64,000 bases of DNA, from assembly GCA_035943635.1 (NCBI GenBank), contig DASZBX010000105.1, positions 186,001 through 250,000 on the forward strand. The letters run 5' to 3'. The stretch's first letter is position 1. Each line of letters begins with the position of its first letter. Origin of the DNA: DASZBX01 sp035943635 (GTDB lineage: Bacteria; Actinomycetota; Actinomycetes; Streptomycetales; Catenulisporaceae). A model generated the notes under the pieces. The model ran no database searches. It was not told where the DNA came from and was given only the letters and a program-made list of their open reading frames with translations. A program made the position numbers and the translations under genes. Shown here one piece after another: positions 37,501 to 45,297 of the stretch.

Positions 37501-38417
37501 CGGCCTTCACCACCGCCGACGCCCAGGCGCTCGGGGTGACCGACGTGCTCGGCACGTACACCCGCCAGGTCACCGCGCCGGCCGGCGACTCGAACGCCAC
37601 CGCCGCGGCCCTGGACGCGAACGCCGAGCGGGCCGCCGAACTGATCCAGGGCGCGGTCGTGCAGCCCGGCGCGACCTTCTCCTACCTGCAGCGGATCGGC
37701 GCGCCGAGCACCGCGGACGGGTTCACCGTGCCGTCCTCGGCGCAGAAGCTGGGCGTCGACCCGAGCGGGGGCGTGGACCTGGTCGCCACGGCCCTGTTCA
37801 ACGCCGCGTTCTCCAGCGGGATGGGCGACACCGTGCACCATCCCAACGCCTCTTACCAGGACGGCAACCCGGTCGGGCTCGACGCCGCAGTGGTGTACTC
37901 GTCCACCGACCTGCAATGGACCAACACCGCCACGCACCCGGTGTACGTCTACGCCCACGACGACGACGGCGCGCTGACTATCGCGTTGCTCGGCGAGAAG
38001 AGCTACGACCAGGTCAACATCCAGGTCTCCGACCGCAAGTCGGTCGTCTCGGCGAGCACCAACCGCGGCGGCTACTCCTGCGTCGCGGTCCCGGCCGAGC
38101 CCGGCTTCCAGGTCGACGTCACCCGCACCCTGATGCGCGACGGCAACCAGGTCGGCTCCGAGCAGTTCCACGTGATGTACGCCCCGCACAACGGCGTCTC
38201 CTGCGCGACGGCCGGCCCGGCCACCCCGGGCCAGACCGGCACCGGCTCGACGCCGACCCGGGCCGGCAGCCCCACCCCGGGCCCCGGGGCGACCAGCGGC
38301 ACCGGCGGCACCGGCGGCACCGGCGGCACCGGCGGCTCCGGCGGCAGCTCGGCCCCGCCCGCGCCGACTCCCAGCCCGACCCCGCCGTCCGGCGCGCTCG
38401 GCGGCCTGTTCCACTGA
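34509..38417 (+). CDS. VanW-family membrane protein with very long disordered N-terminus
   Basis: A 1302-residue protein beginning at a GTG. Residues 1 to about 670 are Pro/Ala/Gly/Tyr/Gln-rich and should be disordered in the cytoplasm; they start with a run of YGxDG repeats. One membrane helix follows a basic patch near 680-705 (VLTLLVAAFAALYGIALIMA). Outside lie two peptidoglycan-binding-4-like modules (VGGVSIGGLSPSAARAAL) and a VanW domain (VVQPGATFSYLQRIG, VATALFNAAFSSGMGD). A Gly/Thr tail with GTG repeats ends the protein. Most VanW proteins have GGGVCQVSTTLYNA; here the equivalent is GGVDLVATALFNA, so the usual cysteine is absent. Its role in the cell wall is likely but undefined. It follows the mshB pair by 175 bases and ends in a 23-bp hairpin. 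Confidence 0.85.
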   Translation: MTENAGRDLTGLAPSEPGPYDQHPESYGSRPPRPDADPASPDPYGTDGYGADGYGADGYGTDGYGATPYGPNSYGRSGRGGGPAYGTDSYGSDSYPSPFGSDSLEADPYPASAFTGGRSAPDQAFPDLSQSGGFPTTSPGYPDPYSSDPYTGQGGGDGSAAEPLEFPPFPEQAAAPTPPAPPTPPAPAAPRPRPPASGRPGQPAQPASGQPAQSAAAARPGAAPPANSGVRLSSDAEATARLRIKLPAEKPQPSTSLRPHASWEDREADQSALPEGVPRPKLGINEAAEFARHRASPARTTFLPSELAALTTATLVVPLPPDARPTSALVTTTLPPNMAAQANAALLAGAFQDTMEEIFGIDFDAVSRAEVGLAAAEDPRRAARQAASGWVAESFGAPAGVRRSGQVPGQAAGPGADRDADRYAEQYPQPGSEPFAGRPAETGRAEPFPDPRYASGPVETGEVVALPALSPSPDFGGRYGVPTQQASFRARPAAHPAAQDPARHALALRYLGGIFHDSTGESAYLEATGAPGPVRTGIGPGDRTANPGTGALAMFGADAPTEQFARIRPADPARRPAPGPTPSPHQDRQPQQVQQVQTRPRPAAAPPGPDRSQPSRPAQPSRSAAAQTPARSPAAARPPAAEEPAVPRPRRAHEAPRRAADPKSRRLRPAGRHRALTVLTLLVAAFAALYGIALIMAGGVLGGTVPEGTTVGGVSIGGLSPSAARAALTAALGPVAARPLQIRVGGSAETVDPAASGLSFDADATVARAGHGRTDPFTVIPALFGFGTRIDPVAAVDSAALTKSLTALAGSYDVPMVEGEITFTAGRPVVVAPAPGRSFSVPAAYSLVTAAYLHGSAPIVVPEQDLEPKATPAALQDALENMAKPAVAGPVTVIAGSVRTVLSPTQIGDATVIAPDATGDLVAEVDGTKLRADLSPQALAQEQPAADASFAVQDGSPVLVPGHDGIGFAPAALAGALAPVLTSPPPRSVTLQAGDLPPAFTTADAQALGVTDVLGTYTRQVTAPAGDSNATAAALDANAERAAELIQGAVVQPGATFSYLQRIGAPSTADGFTVPSSAQKLGVDPSGGVDLVATALFNAAFSSGMGDTVHHPNASYQDGNPVGLDAAVVYSSTDLQWTNTATHPVYVYAHDDDGALTIALLGEKSYDQVNIQVSDRKSVVSASTNRGGYSCVAVPAEPGFQVDVTRTLMRDGNQVGSEQFHVMYAPHNGVSCATAGPATPGQTGTGSTPTRAGSPTPGPGATSGTGGTGGTGGTGGSGGSSAPPAPTPSPTPPSGALGGLFH

Positions 38418-38444
38418 CCAGCGCCTAAGCACCGTCCTGGCCCG

Positions 38445-38501
38445 CCACGTCCGCGCGCCGCCGACCCCTGCACCCGGCGGGTCGGCGGCGCGCGGACGTG
38501 G
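38445..38501 (+). terminator. Very strong terminator hairpin
   Basis: Two perfectly complementary 23-base arms, 38445-38467 and 38479-38501, enclose an 11-base loop. It isolates the VanW gene from the ABC/two-component operon that follows. Confidence 0.9.
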
Positions 38502-38650
38502 CGTCACGCTTTCGGCATGACAACTGTCATCCCCGCTTGGGTATGCGACACACTGCCGCCGGACGGGTGAGTCCGGACAAGATGGAGCCATCGGAAAGCA
38601 GGCCGGGACGGGACCCGGCCGCCCGACCATCGACCAGACGGGAATGATCC

Positions 38651-39613
38651 ATGACGACGGAGCAACGCGGCGGACCCGCGGTGGCCTTCGACAAGGTTTC
38701 GAAGCACTACGGCGAGGTCAAGGCGGTCAACGAGCTGACCCTGGAGATCCCCCAGGGCCGCACGATCGCCTTCCTCGGTCCGAACGGGGCCGGCAAGTCC
38801 ACCTCGATCGACATGCTGCTCGGGCTCAAGAAGCCCACCCAGGGGAAGGTCCAGGTCTTCGGCAAGTCGCCCCGGCAGGCCGTGACCGACGGCGACATCG
38901 GCGCGATGCTGCAGTCCGGCGGCCTGATGACCGAGGTCACCGTGCGCGAGTTCCTCACCCTGATCACCAAGCTGCACCCGCGCCCGATCACCGTGGAGGA
39001 CCTGCTCAAGCGGGCCAACATCGAGGACATCGCCGAGCGCAAGGTGGACAAGCTCTCCGGCGGCCAGTCCCAGCGGGTCCGGTTCGCGGTCTCGATCGCC
39101 GGCGACAGCCGGCTGATCGTGCTCGACGAGCCGACCACCGGGATGGACGTGGAGAACCGGCAGATCTTCTGGGACGCGATGAAGTCCGAGTCCGAGCGCG
39201 GCAAGACGGTCATGTTCGCCACCCACTACCTGGAGGAGGCCGACCAGATCGCCGACCAGGTGATCGTGATCAACAAGGGCCGGCTGCTGGCCCAGGGCTC
39301 GGTCGCCGAGATCAAGTCCCGGGCCGGGTTCCAGCACATCAGCTTCCGGCTCGACGGGGTCACCCGCGAGTTCCTGCTCGGGCTGCCCGGGGTCAAGTCG
39401 ATCGACGTCTCCGCCAGCCTGGTCCGGATCCAGACCTCCACCTCCGACGAGACCCTGTACGCGGTGCTGGACGCCGGGTTCCGGCCCAGCCAGATCGAGG
39501 TCGGCTCGCTCGGCCTGGAGCAGGCCTTCATCGCGATCACCGAACACGACAACCAGCAGGCCGGCGACCTGGACCAGGCCGCCGCCGACAGCCTGACCGG
39601 AGGCACCCGATGA
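38651..39613 (+). CDS. ABC exporter ATP-binding protein
   Basis: A 320-residue ABC-2-type ATPase. Walker A is GPNGAGKST, the Q loop lies near MLQSGGLM, the signature is KLSGGQSQRVRFAVS, Walker B is LIVLDEPTTGMD and the switch histidine is in ATHYLEEAD. The last about 100 residues are the C-terminal domain typical of DrrA/CcmA-type exporters. It pairs with the permease gene, whose start overlaps its stop, and with the kinase/regulator genes that follow, an arrangement common for exporters of antimicrobial lipids or peptides. Substrate unknown. Confidence 0.93.
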   Translation: MTTEQRGGPAVAFDKVSKHYGEVKAVNELTLEIPQGRTIAFLGPNGAGKSTSIDMLLGLKKPTQGKVQVFGKSPRQAVTDGDIGAMLQSGGLMTEVTVREFLTLITKLHPRPITVEDLLKRANIEDIAERKVDKLSGGQSQRVRFAVSIAGDSRLIVLDEPTTGMDVENRQIFWDAMKSESERGKTVMFATHYLEEADQIADQVIVINKGRLLAQGSVAEIKSRAGFQHISFRLDGVTREFLLGLPGVKSIDVSASLVRIQTSTSDETLYAVLDAGFRPSQIEVGSLGLEQAFIAITEHDNQQAGDLDQAAADSLTGGTR

Positions 39614-40338
39614 GCGGCACCCTGGCTCTGACCCGGCTCGAGATCCGGCGCGCGCTGCGCAACCGCCGGGTGATGTTCTTCGCCGTGATGTACCCGGTCG
39701 GCCTGTACCTGCTGATCGGCAGCACGGTCAGCGGCACCGCCTCCAACGGCGTGTCCGCCAAGGCCTACGTGCTGATCGCGATGGCCTCCTTCGGCGCCCT
39801 CGGCGCGGCCCTGACCACCAACGCGACCAAGATCGCACTGGAACGCAAGGAGGGCTGGACCCGGCAGCTGCGGCTGACCGCGCTGCCCGGCGGCGGCTAC
39901 GTGGTCGGCAAGGTCGCCGCGGCCACCGTGATCACCGTCCCGGCCCTGGTCGTCGTGTTCGGCGCCGGCGCGGCCACCGGCATCCACCAGTCCGCGACCC
40001 GGTGGATCACCGCCTTCCTGATCATGTGGATCGGCTCCCTCGCCTTCACCGGCCTCGGCATCGCGATCGGCTACGGCGTGCCGAACGACTCGGTCCAGAT
40101 GGTCTCGATGATCACCTACCTGGGTCTGGCCGTGATCGGCGGACTGTTCGTCCCCTTCTCCGGCACCATGGCCAAGATCGGCGCCGTGTCCCCGTCCTAC
40201 CAGGTGCGCCAGCTCGGCACCGACGCGGTCAACGGGATCCACCTGCCGGCGCACGGCCTGATGATCCTGGGCGCCTGGGTGGTCGGCGCGGCGGCCCTGG
40301 CCGCGGTCATGTACCGGCGCGGCGCGGCCGAGGAATAG
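39610..40338 (+). CDS. ABC-2 type permease
   Basis: A 242-residue permease with six hydrophobic helices (VMFFAVMYPVGLYLLIG, VLIAMASFGALGAALTT, VITVPALVVVFGAGAATG, FLIMWIGSLAFTGLGIAIGY, ITYLGLAVIGGLFVPFSG, LMILGAWVVGAAALAAVMY). Its ATG overlaps the ATPase stop (ATGA at 39610-39613). It forms the membrane half of the exporter with the preceding ATPase. Confidence 0.9.
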   Translation: MSGTLALTRLEIRRALRNRRVMFFAVMYPVGLYLLIGSTVSGTASNGVSAKAYVLIAMASFGALGAALTTNATKIALERKEGWTRQLRLTALPGGGYVVGKVAAATVITVPALVVVFGAGAATGIHQSATRWITAFLIMWIGSLAFTGLGIAIGYGVPNDSVQMVSMITYLGLAVIGGLFVPFSGTMAKIGAVSPSYQVRQLGTDAVNGIHLPAHGLMILGAWVVGAAALAAVMYRRGAAEE

Positions 40339-40347
40339 GCCCCGGCC

Positions 40348-41550
40348 GTGGGCGATCCCAAGGACGAAGCAGCAGGCCCCGCCGTCGGCGGGGCCAGCTG
40401 GCTGTTCATCGTCATCTGGCTGTTCTACCTGATCATCCCGGTGAACGACCTGGTCAGCGGGCGGCACAGCACCGCGCAGCTGGTCGGCGCGGGGATCGGG
40501 CTCGGCGCGTTCTGCGCCGGGTACTACGCCACCGTCCGGCTCGGCTTCCCGGAGCCGGCCGTGTTCACCGGCCCGGACGTCCGCCGGCGCTGGCTGATGG
40601 TCGGACTGCTGGCCCTGATCGCGCTGCTGCTGCCGATCCTGGTCTACGGCGAGCTGTTCTCGCTGTGGATCTACGTCTCGGCCGCCTGCGGCTTCTGCCT
40701 GCCGATGGGCCGGTGCTGGTGGGCCCTGGTCGGCGGCGTGGCCGCGACCGCCGCGATGACCCTCGAGGGCTACCTGCTCGGCGCCTCGCTCGGCAGCCTC
40801 GGCATCCTGCTGCTGCCCGGCCTGTTCACCTGCTTCGGCTCGGTCGGCGCCCGGCGCACCCGGCTGCTGATCCGCGAGCTGCAGACCGCCCGGGCCGAGG
40901 TCGAACAGCTCGCGGTCACCGAGGAGCGGCTGCGCCTGTCCCGCGACCTGCACGACCTGGCCGGCCACTCGCTGGCCACGATCACGCTCAAGGCCGAACT
41001 GGCCCGGCGGCTGCTGCACGCCGACCCGGCCGCCGCGGCCAAGCAGCTGGCCGACCTGGAGCAGGTCTCCCGCCAGGCCCTGGCCGACATCCGGGACGCG
41101 GTCTCCGGCTACCGCCGGCCCACCCTCGCGGTCGAGCTGCTCTCCGCCCGCACCGCCCTGGCCTCGGCCGGGGTCGCCCTGCGGGCCGGGCCGGAACTGG
41201 CCGGGGCCACCGGCCTGGACCCGGACGCCGAGGCCGCCCTGGCCTGGTGCCTGCGCGAGGCGACCACCAACATCCTGCGGCACGCCGGGGCCGAGTCCTG
41301 CACCGCGCAGCTGATTGCGGCCACGGTCGACGGCGCGGCCACGCTCACCCTGGAGATCACCGACGACGGCCGCGGCCGCCCGGCCGGCGAGTGCGCCACC
41401 GGCCGCGAGCACCCGCCCGGCAACGGCCTGACCGGGCTGGCCGAACGGCTCGACGCGGTCCGCGGCCGGCTGACCGCCCGCCCGGTCCAGCCGCACGGCT
41501 TCCGGGTGACGGCCACGGTCCCGGTGGTTGGGCTAGTGTCTGCCCCGTGA
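40348..41550 (+). CDS. Sensor histidine kinase (DesK type) linked to the exporter
   Basis: A 400-residue kinase from a GTG at 40348. The first about 165 residues form four to five membrane helices. The phosphoacceptor box is RLSRDLHDLAGHSLATI; the ATPase domain has CLREATTNILRHA and DDGRGR...GNGLTGLAERL. Small DesK-type kinases of this architecture usually sense membrane state or an exporter substrate and lie beside ABC-2 exporters. It starts nine bases after the permease and its stop overlaps the regulator start. Confidence 0.92.
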   Translation: MGDPKDEAAGPAVGGASWLFIVIWLFYLIIPVNDLVSGRHSTAQLVGAGIGLGAFCAGYYATVRLGFPEPAVFTGPDVRRRWLMVGLLALIALLLPILVYGELFSLWIYVSAACGFCLPMGRCWWALVGGVAATAAMTLEGYLLGASLGSLGILLLPGLFTCFGSVGARRTRLLIRELQTARAEVEQLAVTEERLRLSRDLHDLAGHSLATITLKAELARRLLHADPAAAAKQLADLEQVSRQALADIRDAVSGYRRPTLAVELLSARTALASAGVALRAGPELAGATGLDPDAEAALAWCLREATTNILRHAGAESCTAQLIAATVDGAATLTLEITDDGRGRPAGECATGREHPPGNGLTGLAERLDAVRGRLTARPVQPHGFRVTATVPVVGLVSAP

Positions 41551-42176
41551 CGGAGAAAATCGGGGTCCTGCTGGCCGAGGACCAGGCCATGGTCCGCGAG
41601 GCCCTGGCCGCGCTGCTCGGGCTGGAGCCGGACATCGAGGTGGTCGCCCGGCTCGGCCGCGGCGACGAGGTGCTGCCGGCCGCGCTCGCCCTGGCCGGGC
41701 GGGACCGGGCCCCGGACGTGGCCCTGCTGGACATCGAGATGCCCGGGATCGACGGCCTGGCCGCGGCCGCGTTGCTGCACCGGGAACTGCCCGCGGTCAA
41801 GATCGTCATACTGACCACCTTCGGCCGGCCCGGCTTCCTGCGCCGGGCGATGGAGGCGGGGGTGTCGGCGTTCATGGTCAAGGACGCCCCGGCCGCGGAA
41901 CTGGCCGCCGCGATCCGCCGGGTGCTGGCCGGGGAGCGGGTGATCGACCCGGCCCTGGCCGCGGCCGCCCTGGCCGACGGGATCAACCCGCTGACCCAGC
42001 GCGAGCGCGCGGTGCTCCAGTCCTCCGCGGACGGCTCGCTGAACGCCGAGATCGCCGCGGAGCTGTCCCTGTCCGAGGGGACCGTGCGCAACTACCTGTC
42101 CGCCTGCATCCAGAAGACCGGGGCGCGCAACCGGGCCGAAGCGGTCCGGATCGCGTACGAGAAGGGCTGGATCTGA
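41547..42176 (+). CDS. NarL-family response regulator linked to the exporter
   Basis: A 209-residue regulator starting at a GTG that overlaps the kinase stop (GTGA at 41547-41550). The receiver has LLAEDQAMVREALAALLGLE, the phospho-acceptor in ALLDIEMPGIDG and the lysine in FMVKDAPA. The LuxR-type helix-turn-helix includes LTQRERAVLQSSADGSLNAE and LSEGTVRNYLSACIQK. It probably controls its own operon and possibly the second exporter downstream, which has a clear dyad in its promoter. Confidence 0.93.
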   Translation: MTEKIGVLLAEDQAMVREALAALLGLEPDIEVVARLGRGDEVLPAALALAGRDRAPDVALLDIEMPGIDGLAAAALLHRELPAVKIVILTTFGRPGFLRRAMEAGVSAFMVKDAPAAELAAAIRRVLAGERVIDPALAAAALADGINPLTQRERAVLQSSADGSLNAEIAAELSLSEGTVRNYLSACIQKTGARNRAEAVRIAYEKGWI

Positions 42177-42260
42177 ACACGTCCCTGGTCGCGCGGCGGC
42201 CCACTGAGTGTCAGAGGCCCTGAATACCCTGAATACCGTACTGGTTCGGTGTGTGCCCGG

Positions 42261-42280
42261 CTGTGATTGGATAATCACAG
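42261..42280. promoter_or_regulatory. Perfect dyad upstream of the second exporter
   Basis: CTGTGATTGGATAATCACAG has two perfect eight-base arms around GGAT and lies 28-47 bases before the ATPase start at 42308. The position suits an operator or activator site. The two short copies of TGAATACC just upstream (around 42220-42237) may be part of the promoter. Confidence 0.6.
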
Positions 42281-42307
42281 AACGTGTCCCTAGTCGGTGG
42301 AGGTGTC

Positions 42308-43294
42308 ATGGCCGCGATCACGGCCGAGGGCTTGGTGAAGGTCTACGGTTCCGGAGCCAAAGAGGTCCGGGCCCTGGACGGGGTGGACCTGGAGGTGGCC
42401 GAGGGGACCGTGCTCGGCCTGCTCGGACCGAACGGCGCGGGCAAGACCACCGCGGTGCGCGTGCTGACCACGCTGCTCGCGCCGGACTCCGGCCGGGCCA
42501 CCGTGCTGGGGATCGACGTGGTCAAACAGCCGCAGCGGGTGCGCGAGCTGATCGGGCTGTCCGGCCAGTACGCGGCGGTGGACGAGAACCTGACCGGCCG
42601 GGAGAACCTGGTCATGGTCGGCCGGCTCTACCACCTGGGCAAGGCCGTGGCCCAGGGCCGGGCGGCCGAGCTGCTGGAGCAGTTCGCGCTGTCCGACGCG
42701 GCCGACCGCCCGGCCAAGACCTACTCCGGCGGGATGCGCCGGCGCCTGGACCTGGCCGCGGCCCTGGTGGTGCGGCCCAAGGTGATGTTCCTGGACGAGC
42801 CGACCACCGGCCTGGACCCGCGCACCCGGATCGCGATGTGGGACGTGATCGCCGACCTGGTCGAGGGCGGCGCGACCCTGCTGCTGACCACCCAGTACCT
42901 GGAGGAGGCGGACCGGCTGGCCGACCGGATCGCCGTGGTCGACCACGGCAAGGTGATCGCCCGGGGCACCGCGGACGAGCTCAAGACCCAGGTCGGCGGC
43001 GAGCGGATCCAGGTGGTGGTGCACGAGCGGCGGCAGCTGGCCGAGGCGGCCGGGCTGCTGGAGCGGATCGCCGGCACCCGGCCGCAGACCGACGAGCGCA
43101 CCCGCGAGCTGCTGGTCCCGGTCACCGGCGGGGCCAAGTTCCTGATCGAGGCGATCCGGGAGCTGGACGCGGCGGGCGTGGCGATCGACGACATCGCGCT
43201 GCGCCGGCCGACCCTGGACGACGTGTTCCTTACCCTGACCGGCCGGGCCGCCGAGGAGCGGACCGGCGACGAGACCGAAGGCACGGGGGAATGA
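42308..43294 (+). CDS. ABC exporter ATPase, daunorubicin-resistance (DrrA) type
   Basis: A 328-residue ATPase. Walker A is GPNGAGKTT, the signature KTYSGGMRRRLDLAAAL, Walker B VMFLDEPTTGLD, and the C-terminal DrrA domain ends with LRRPTLDDVFLTLTGR. The phrase TGRENLVMVGRLYHL is characteristic of DrrA-like proteins. The ATG at 42308 has GGAGG six bases upstream. It pairs with the overlapping DrrB-like permease and would export a hydrophobic drug or lipid. Confidence 0.94.
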   Translation: MAAITAEGLVKVYGSGAKEVRALDGVDLEVAEGTVLGLLGPNGAGKTTAVRVLTTLLAPDSGRATVLGIDVVKQPQRVRELIGLSGQYAAVDENLTGRENLVMVGRLYHLGKAVAQGRAAELLEQFALSDAADRPAKTYSGGMRRRLDLAAALVVRPKVMFLDEPTTGLDPRTRIAMWDVIADLVEGGATLLLTTQYLEEADRLADRIAVVDHGKVIARGTADELKTQVGGERIQVVVHERRQLAEAAGLLERIAGTRPQTDERTRELLVPVTGGAKFLIEAIRELDAAGVAIDDIALRRPTLDDVFLTLTGRAAEERTGDETEGTGE

Positions 43295-44157
43295 CGATGA
43301 GCGCCAGCACCGAGGCCGCGCCCGCGCTGCGGGCCAGGTCGATGCCGGGACTGCCCGGCGCGTTCTACGACGGCTGGGTGGTCACCCTGCGCAACCTGCG
43401 CCGGATGACCCGGATCCCGGAGATGGTGGTCTTCGCCACGATCCAGCCGATCATGTTCGTGCTGCTGTTCGCGTTCGTGTTCGGCGGCGCGATCCCGATC
43501 GGCGGCGGCGGGGTGTCGGCCTACCGGGAGTACCTGCTGCCGGGCATCTTCACCCAGACCCTGGCCTTCACCACCGGCACCACCGCGGTCGGCCTGGCCG
43601 ACGACCTGCACAAGGGCCTGGTCGACCGGTTCCGCTCGCTGCCGATGGCCCGGTCCGCGGTGCTGCTCGGCCGGACCGTGGCGGACTGGATCCAGAACAT
43701 CTTCGTGTTGGTGATCATGGCGATCTGCGGGCTGCTGGTCGGCTGGCGGATCCACGACGGCGCGGTCAAGGCGATCGCCGGGTTCTTCCTGCTGATGCTG
43801 TTCGCCTACGCGATGAGCTGGATCGGCGCGGTGATCGGATTGTCCGTGGGCACTCCGGAGACCGCGAACACGGCCGGGTTCATCTGGCTGTTCCCGGTCA
43901 CCTTCGTGTCCAACGCCTTCGTCCCGCTCGCCTCGCTGCCCGGCTGGCTGCGCCCGGTGGCCGAGTGGAACCCGATCTCGTGCACGGTGCTGGCCCAGCG
44001 CGAACTGTTCGGCAACCCGACCGGCCTGGAGGGCGGCGCGCGGCTGACCGCGTTCCCGATGGAGCATCCGGCCTGGACCTCGCTCGGCTGGTCGGTGCTG
44101 ATCCTGCTGGTGTTCATCCCGCTGTCGGTGCGCAAGTACCGGTCCGTCTCCACCTGA
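43291..44157 (+). CDS. ABC-2 permease, DrrB type
   Basis: A 288-residue permease whose ATG overlaps the ATPase stop. It begins with a soluble tail, then TLRNLRRMTRIPEMVVFATI, typical of DrrB, followed by about six helices (IMFVLLFAFVFGGAIP, IFVLVIMAICGLLVGW, AIAGFFLLMLFAYAMSWIG, FIWLFPVTFVSNAFVPL, LGWSVLILLVFIPLSV). RFRSLPMARSAVLLGRTVAD is the conserved ABC-2 loop. It forms an exporter with the preceding ATPase. The gene ends 14 bases before an inverted-repeat element. Confidence 0.93.
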   Translation: MTMSASTEAAPALRARSMPGLPGAFYDGWVVTLRNLRRMTRIPEMVVFATIQPIMFVLLFAFVFGGAIPIGGGGVSAYREYLLPGIFTQTLAFTTGTTAVGLADDLHKGLVDRFRSLPMARSAVLLGRTVADWIQNIFVLVIMAICGLLVGWRIHDGAVKAIAGFFLLMLFAYAMSWIGAVIGLSVGTPETANTAGFIWLFPVTFVSNAFVPLASLPGWLRPVAEWNPISCTVLAQRELFGNPTGLEGGARLTAFPMEHPAWTSLGWSVLILLVFIPLSVRKYRSVST

Positions 44158-44171
44158 TTGGGGCCGCGGCC

Positions 44172-44379
44172 GGGCTAGGCGGTGTTGGGGAATGTCTCAA
44201 GGCGCGAATCCGGTGATCGCCGTCGCCTGGCCGCACCGCACGGAACGGCACAGACGAGCGAGTATGAGCCGTCCCGTGCGGCGCGCCCATGCTCGGCGCT
44301 GACCAGATTCGCCGCACCTACCAGCACAAACCGGCGGTCATGCCGTGGCCTTGACACATTCCCCAACACTGTCTAGCCC
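44172..44379. mobile_element. 208-bp inverted-repeat element (MITE-like) bounded by CTAG
   Basis: Positions 44172-44203 and 44348-44379 are 32-base inverted repeats with three mismatches; the inner core is GTGTTGGGGAATGT. The 144 bases between hold a second nested hairpin, CCGCACGGAACGGC against GCCGTCCCGTGCGG. CTAG lies near the outer end of each arm (44175-44178 and 44373-44376), and the right CTAG supplies the methyltransferase stop codon. No transposase is present. The short frames on each strand read through the repeats and are not credible genes. The form fits a non-autonomous element that duplicated CTAG on insertion; a large terminator between convergent genes is the alternative. Confidence 0.65.
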
Positions 44380-45020
44380 TTGCGGGCCAGGAGCTGGACC
44401 TCCAGGAACTGCCGGCGGTCGTCCGGCTCGGGCTGGCGCACCTGCCGGGCGACCTCGGCCAGCCCGGCCGCGCGCAGCAGGTCGGCGAAGTGGTCCGGCC
44501 ACCAGCGGTAGGCCCGGGTGACCGTGTGGTCGTAGAACTGGGTCGGCTGGTCCGGGCCGTCGCCGGCCGGGAAGCTGATCAGCAGGTGCCCGCCCGGGGC
44601 CAGGACCCGCTGGAACTCGGCCAGGATCTGCGGCAGCGCGTCCGGCGGGGTGTGGATGACGGAGAACCGGGACAGCACGCCGCCGAGCGTGCCGTCCGCG
44701 ATGTCCAGGGCGGTCATCGAGCCGAGCTCGAAGCGCAGGCCGGGATTGTCCGCGCGGGCCAGCTCGATCATCGTCGGCGAGAGGTCGATCCCGAACGCGG
44801 ACAGGCCGAGCCCGGCCAGGTGCGCCGTGACGTGGCCGGGACCGCAGCCGAGGTCGGCGACCGGCCGGCCGCCGTCGGCCCGGACGAGTTCGGCGAACGC
44901 GGCGAGCAGGGCGCGTTCCAGCGGCAGGTCTCGGAGCGTGTCGCGGAACGTCTCGGCGTAGCGCACGGCCATTGTGTCGTACGCCGCACGCGCGGCGCTC
45001 AGGAAGTCGGGTTCGGTCAC
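44373..45020 (-). CDS. Class I SAM-dependent methyltransferase (paralogue of the 7.3-kb gene)
   Basis: A 215-residue methyltransferase starting at GTG 45020 (MTEPDFLSAARAAYDTMAV). Motif I is VADLGCGPGHVTAHLA, the acidic motif II end is FGIDLSPTM, and VLAPGGHLLISF is motif III. It matches the protein at 7292-7951 along its whole length. Its stop codon TAG lies inside the CTAG at the edge of the inverted-repeat element, and its promoter side contains two direct 30-base repeats. The substrate is unknown. Confidence 0.88.
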   Translation of the reverse strand: MTEPDFLSAARAAYDTMAVRYAETFRDTLRDLPLERALLAAFAELVRADGGRPVADLGCGPGHVTAHLAGLGLSAFGIDLSPTMIELARADNPGLRFELGSMTALDIADGTLGGVLSRFSVIHTPPDALPQILAEFQRVLAPGGHLLISFPAGDGPDQPTQFYDHTVTRAYRWWPDHFADLLRAAGLAEVARQVRQPEPDDRRQFLEVQLLARKG

Positions 45021-45035
45021 GCCGCAGACGATAGC

Positions 45036-45099
45036 CCGCGCCACCCACAGGGCTGTGCCGTCCGCAAAGCCGCGCCGCCCACAAGACTGTGCCGTCCGC
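45036..45099. repeat. Two direct 30-base repeats upstream of the methyltransferase
   Basis: 45036-45065 and 45070-45099 are copies with three mismatches, sharing CTGTGCCGTCCGC. They lie 16-79 bases upstream of the methyltransferase GTG, where a regulator or promoter would act, or they may be a simple local duplication. Confidence 0.6.
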
Positions 45100-45196
45100 C
45101 GGAAAGCGGAATGATCATCATCCTGCGACGCGCGGACCGCGGCCACCCCTGACCGATCGTCACACCACCGACCACAGGCCACATCCGACACAAGTC

Positions 45197-45225
45197 AGGG
45201 CCCGGCAGCCCTGCTGCCGGACCCT
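45197..45225 (-). terminator. Probable greA terminator
   Basis: AGGGCCCGGCAG pairs with CTGCCGGACCCT (one mismatch) around a five-base loop, about 70 bases past the greA stop on the minus strand. Confidence 0.7.
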
Positions 45226-45297
45226 GGACTCGACTGACGTGCACTGCGCTGATCCCCCGGCGCGATCGGCCGGGGCCGCGGGCGGCCGGAGGCCGGA

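Noticed and set aside
38297..38345. GGCACC tandem repeat as a possible CRISPR or origin iteron
   Set aside because: It is an in-frame 9-base repeat encoding a Gly/Thr linker at the end of the VanW protein.
34485..38630. A 1381-residue minus-strand frame opposite the VanW gene
   Set aside because: Shadow frame with Gly/Arg runs; it crosses a 23-bp terminator and has no family features.
44175..44376. Two 64-residue frames reading through the inverted-repeat element
   Set aside because: They are alike only because each reads through the same inverted repeat; no ribosome site, and they span both arms.
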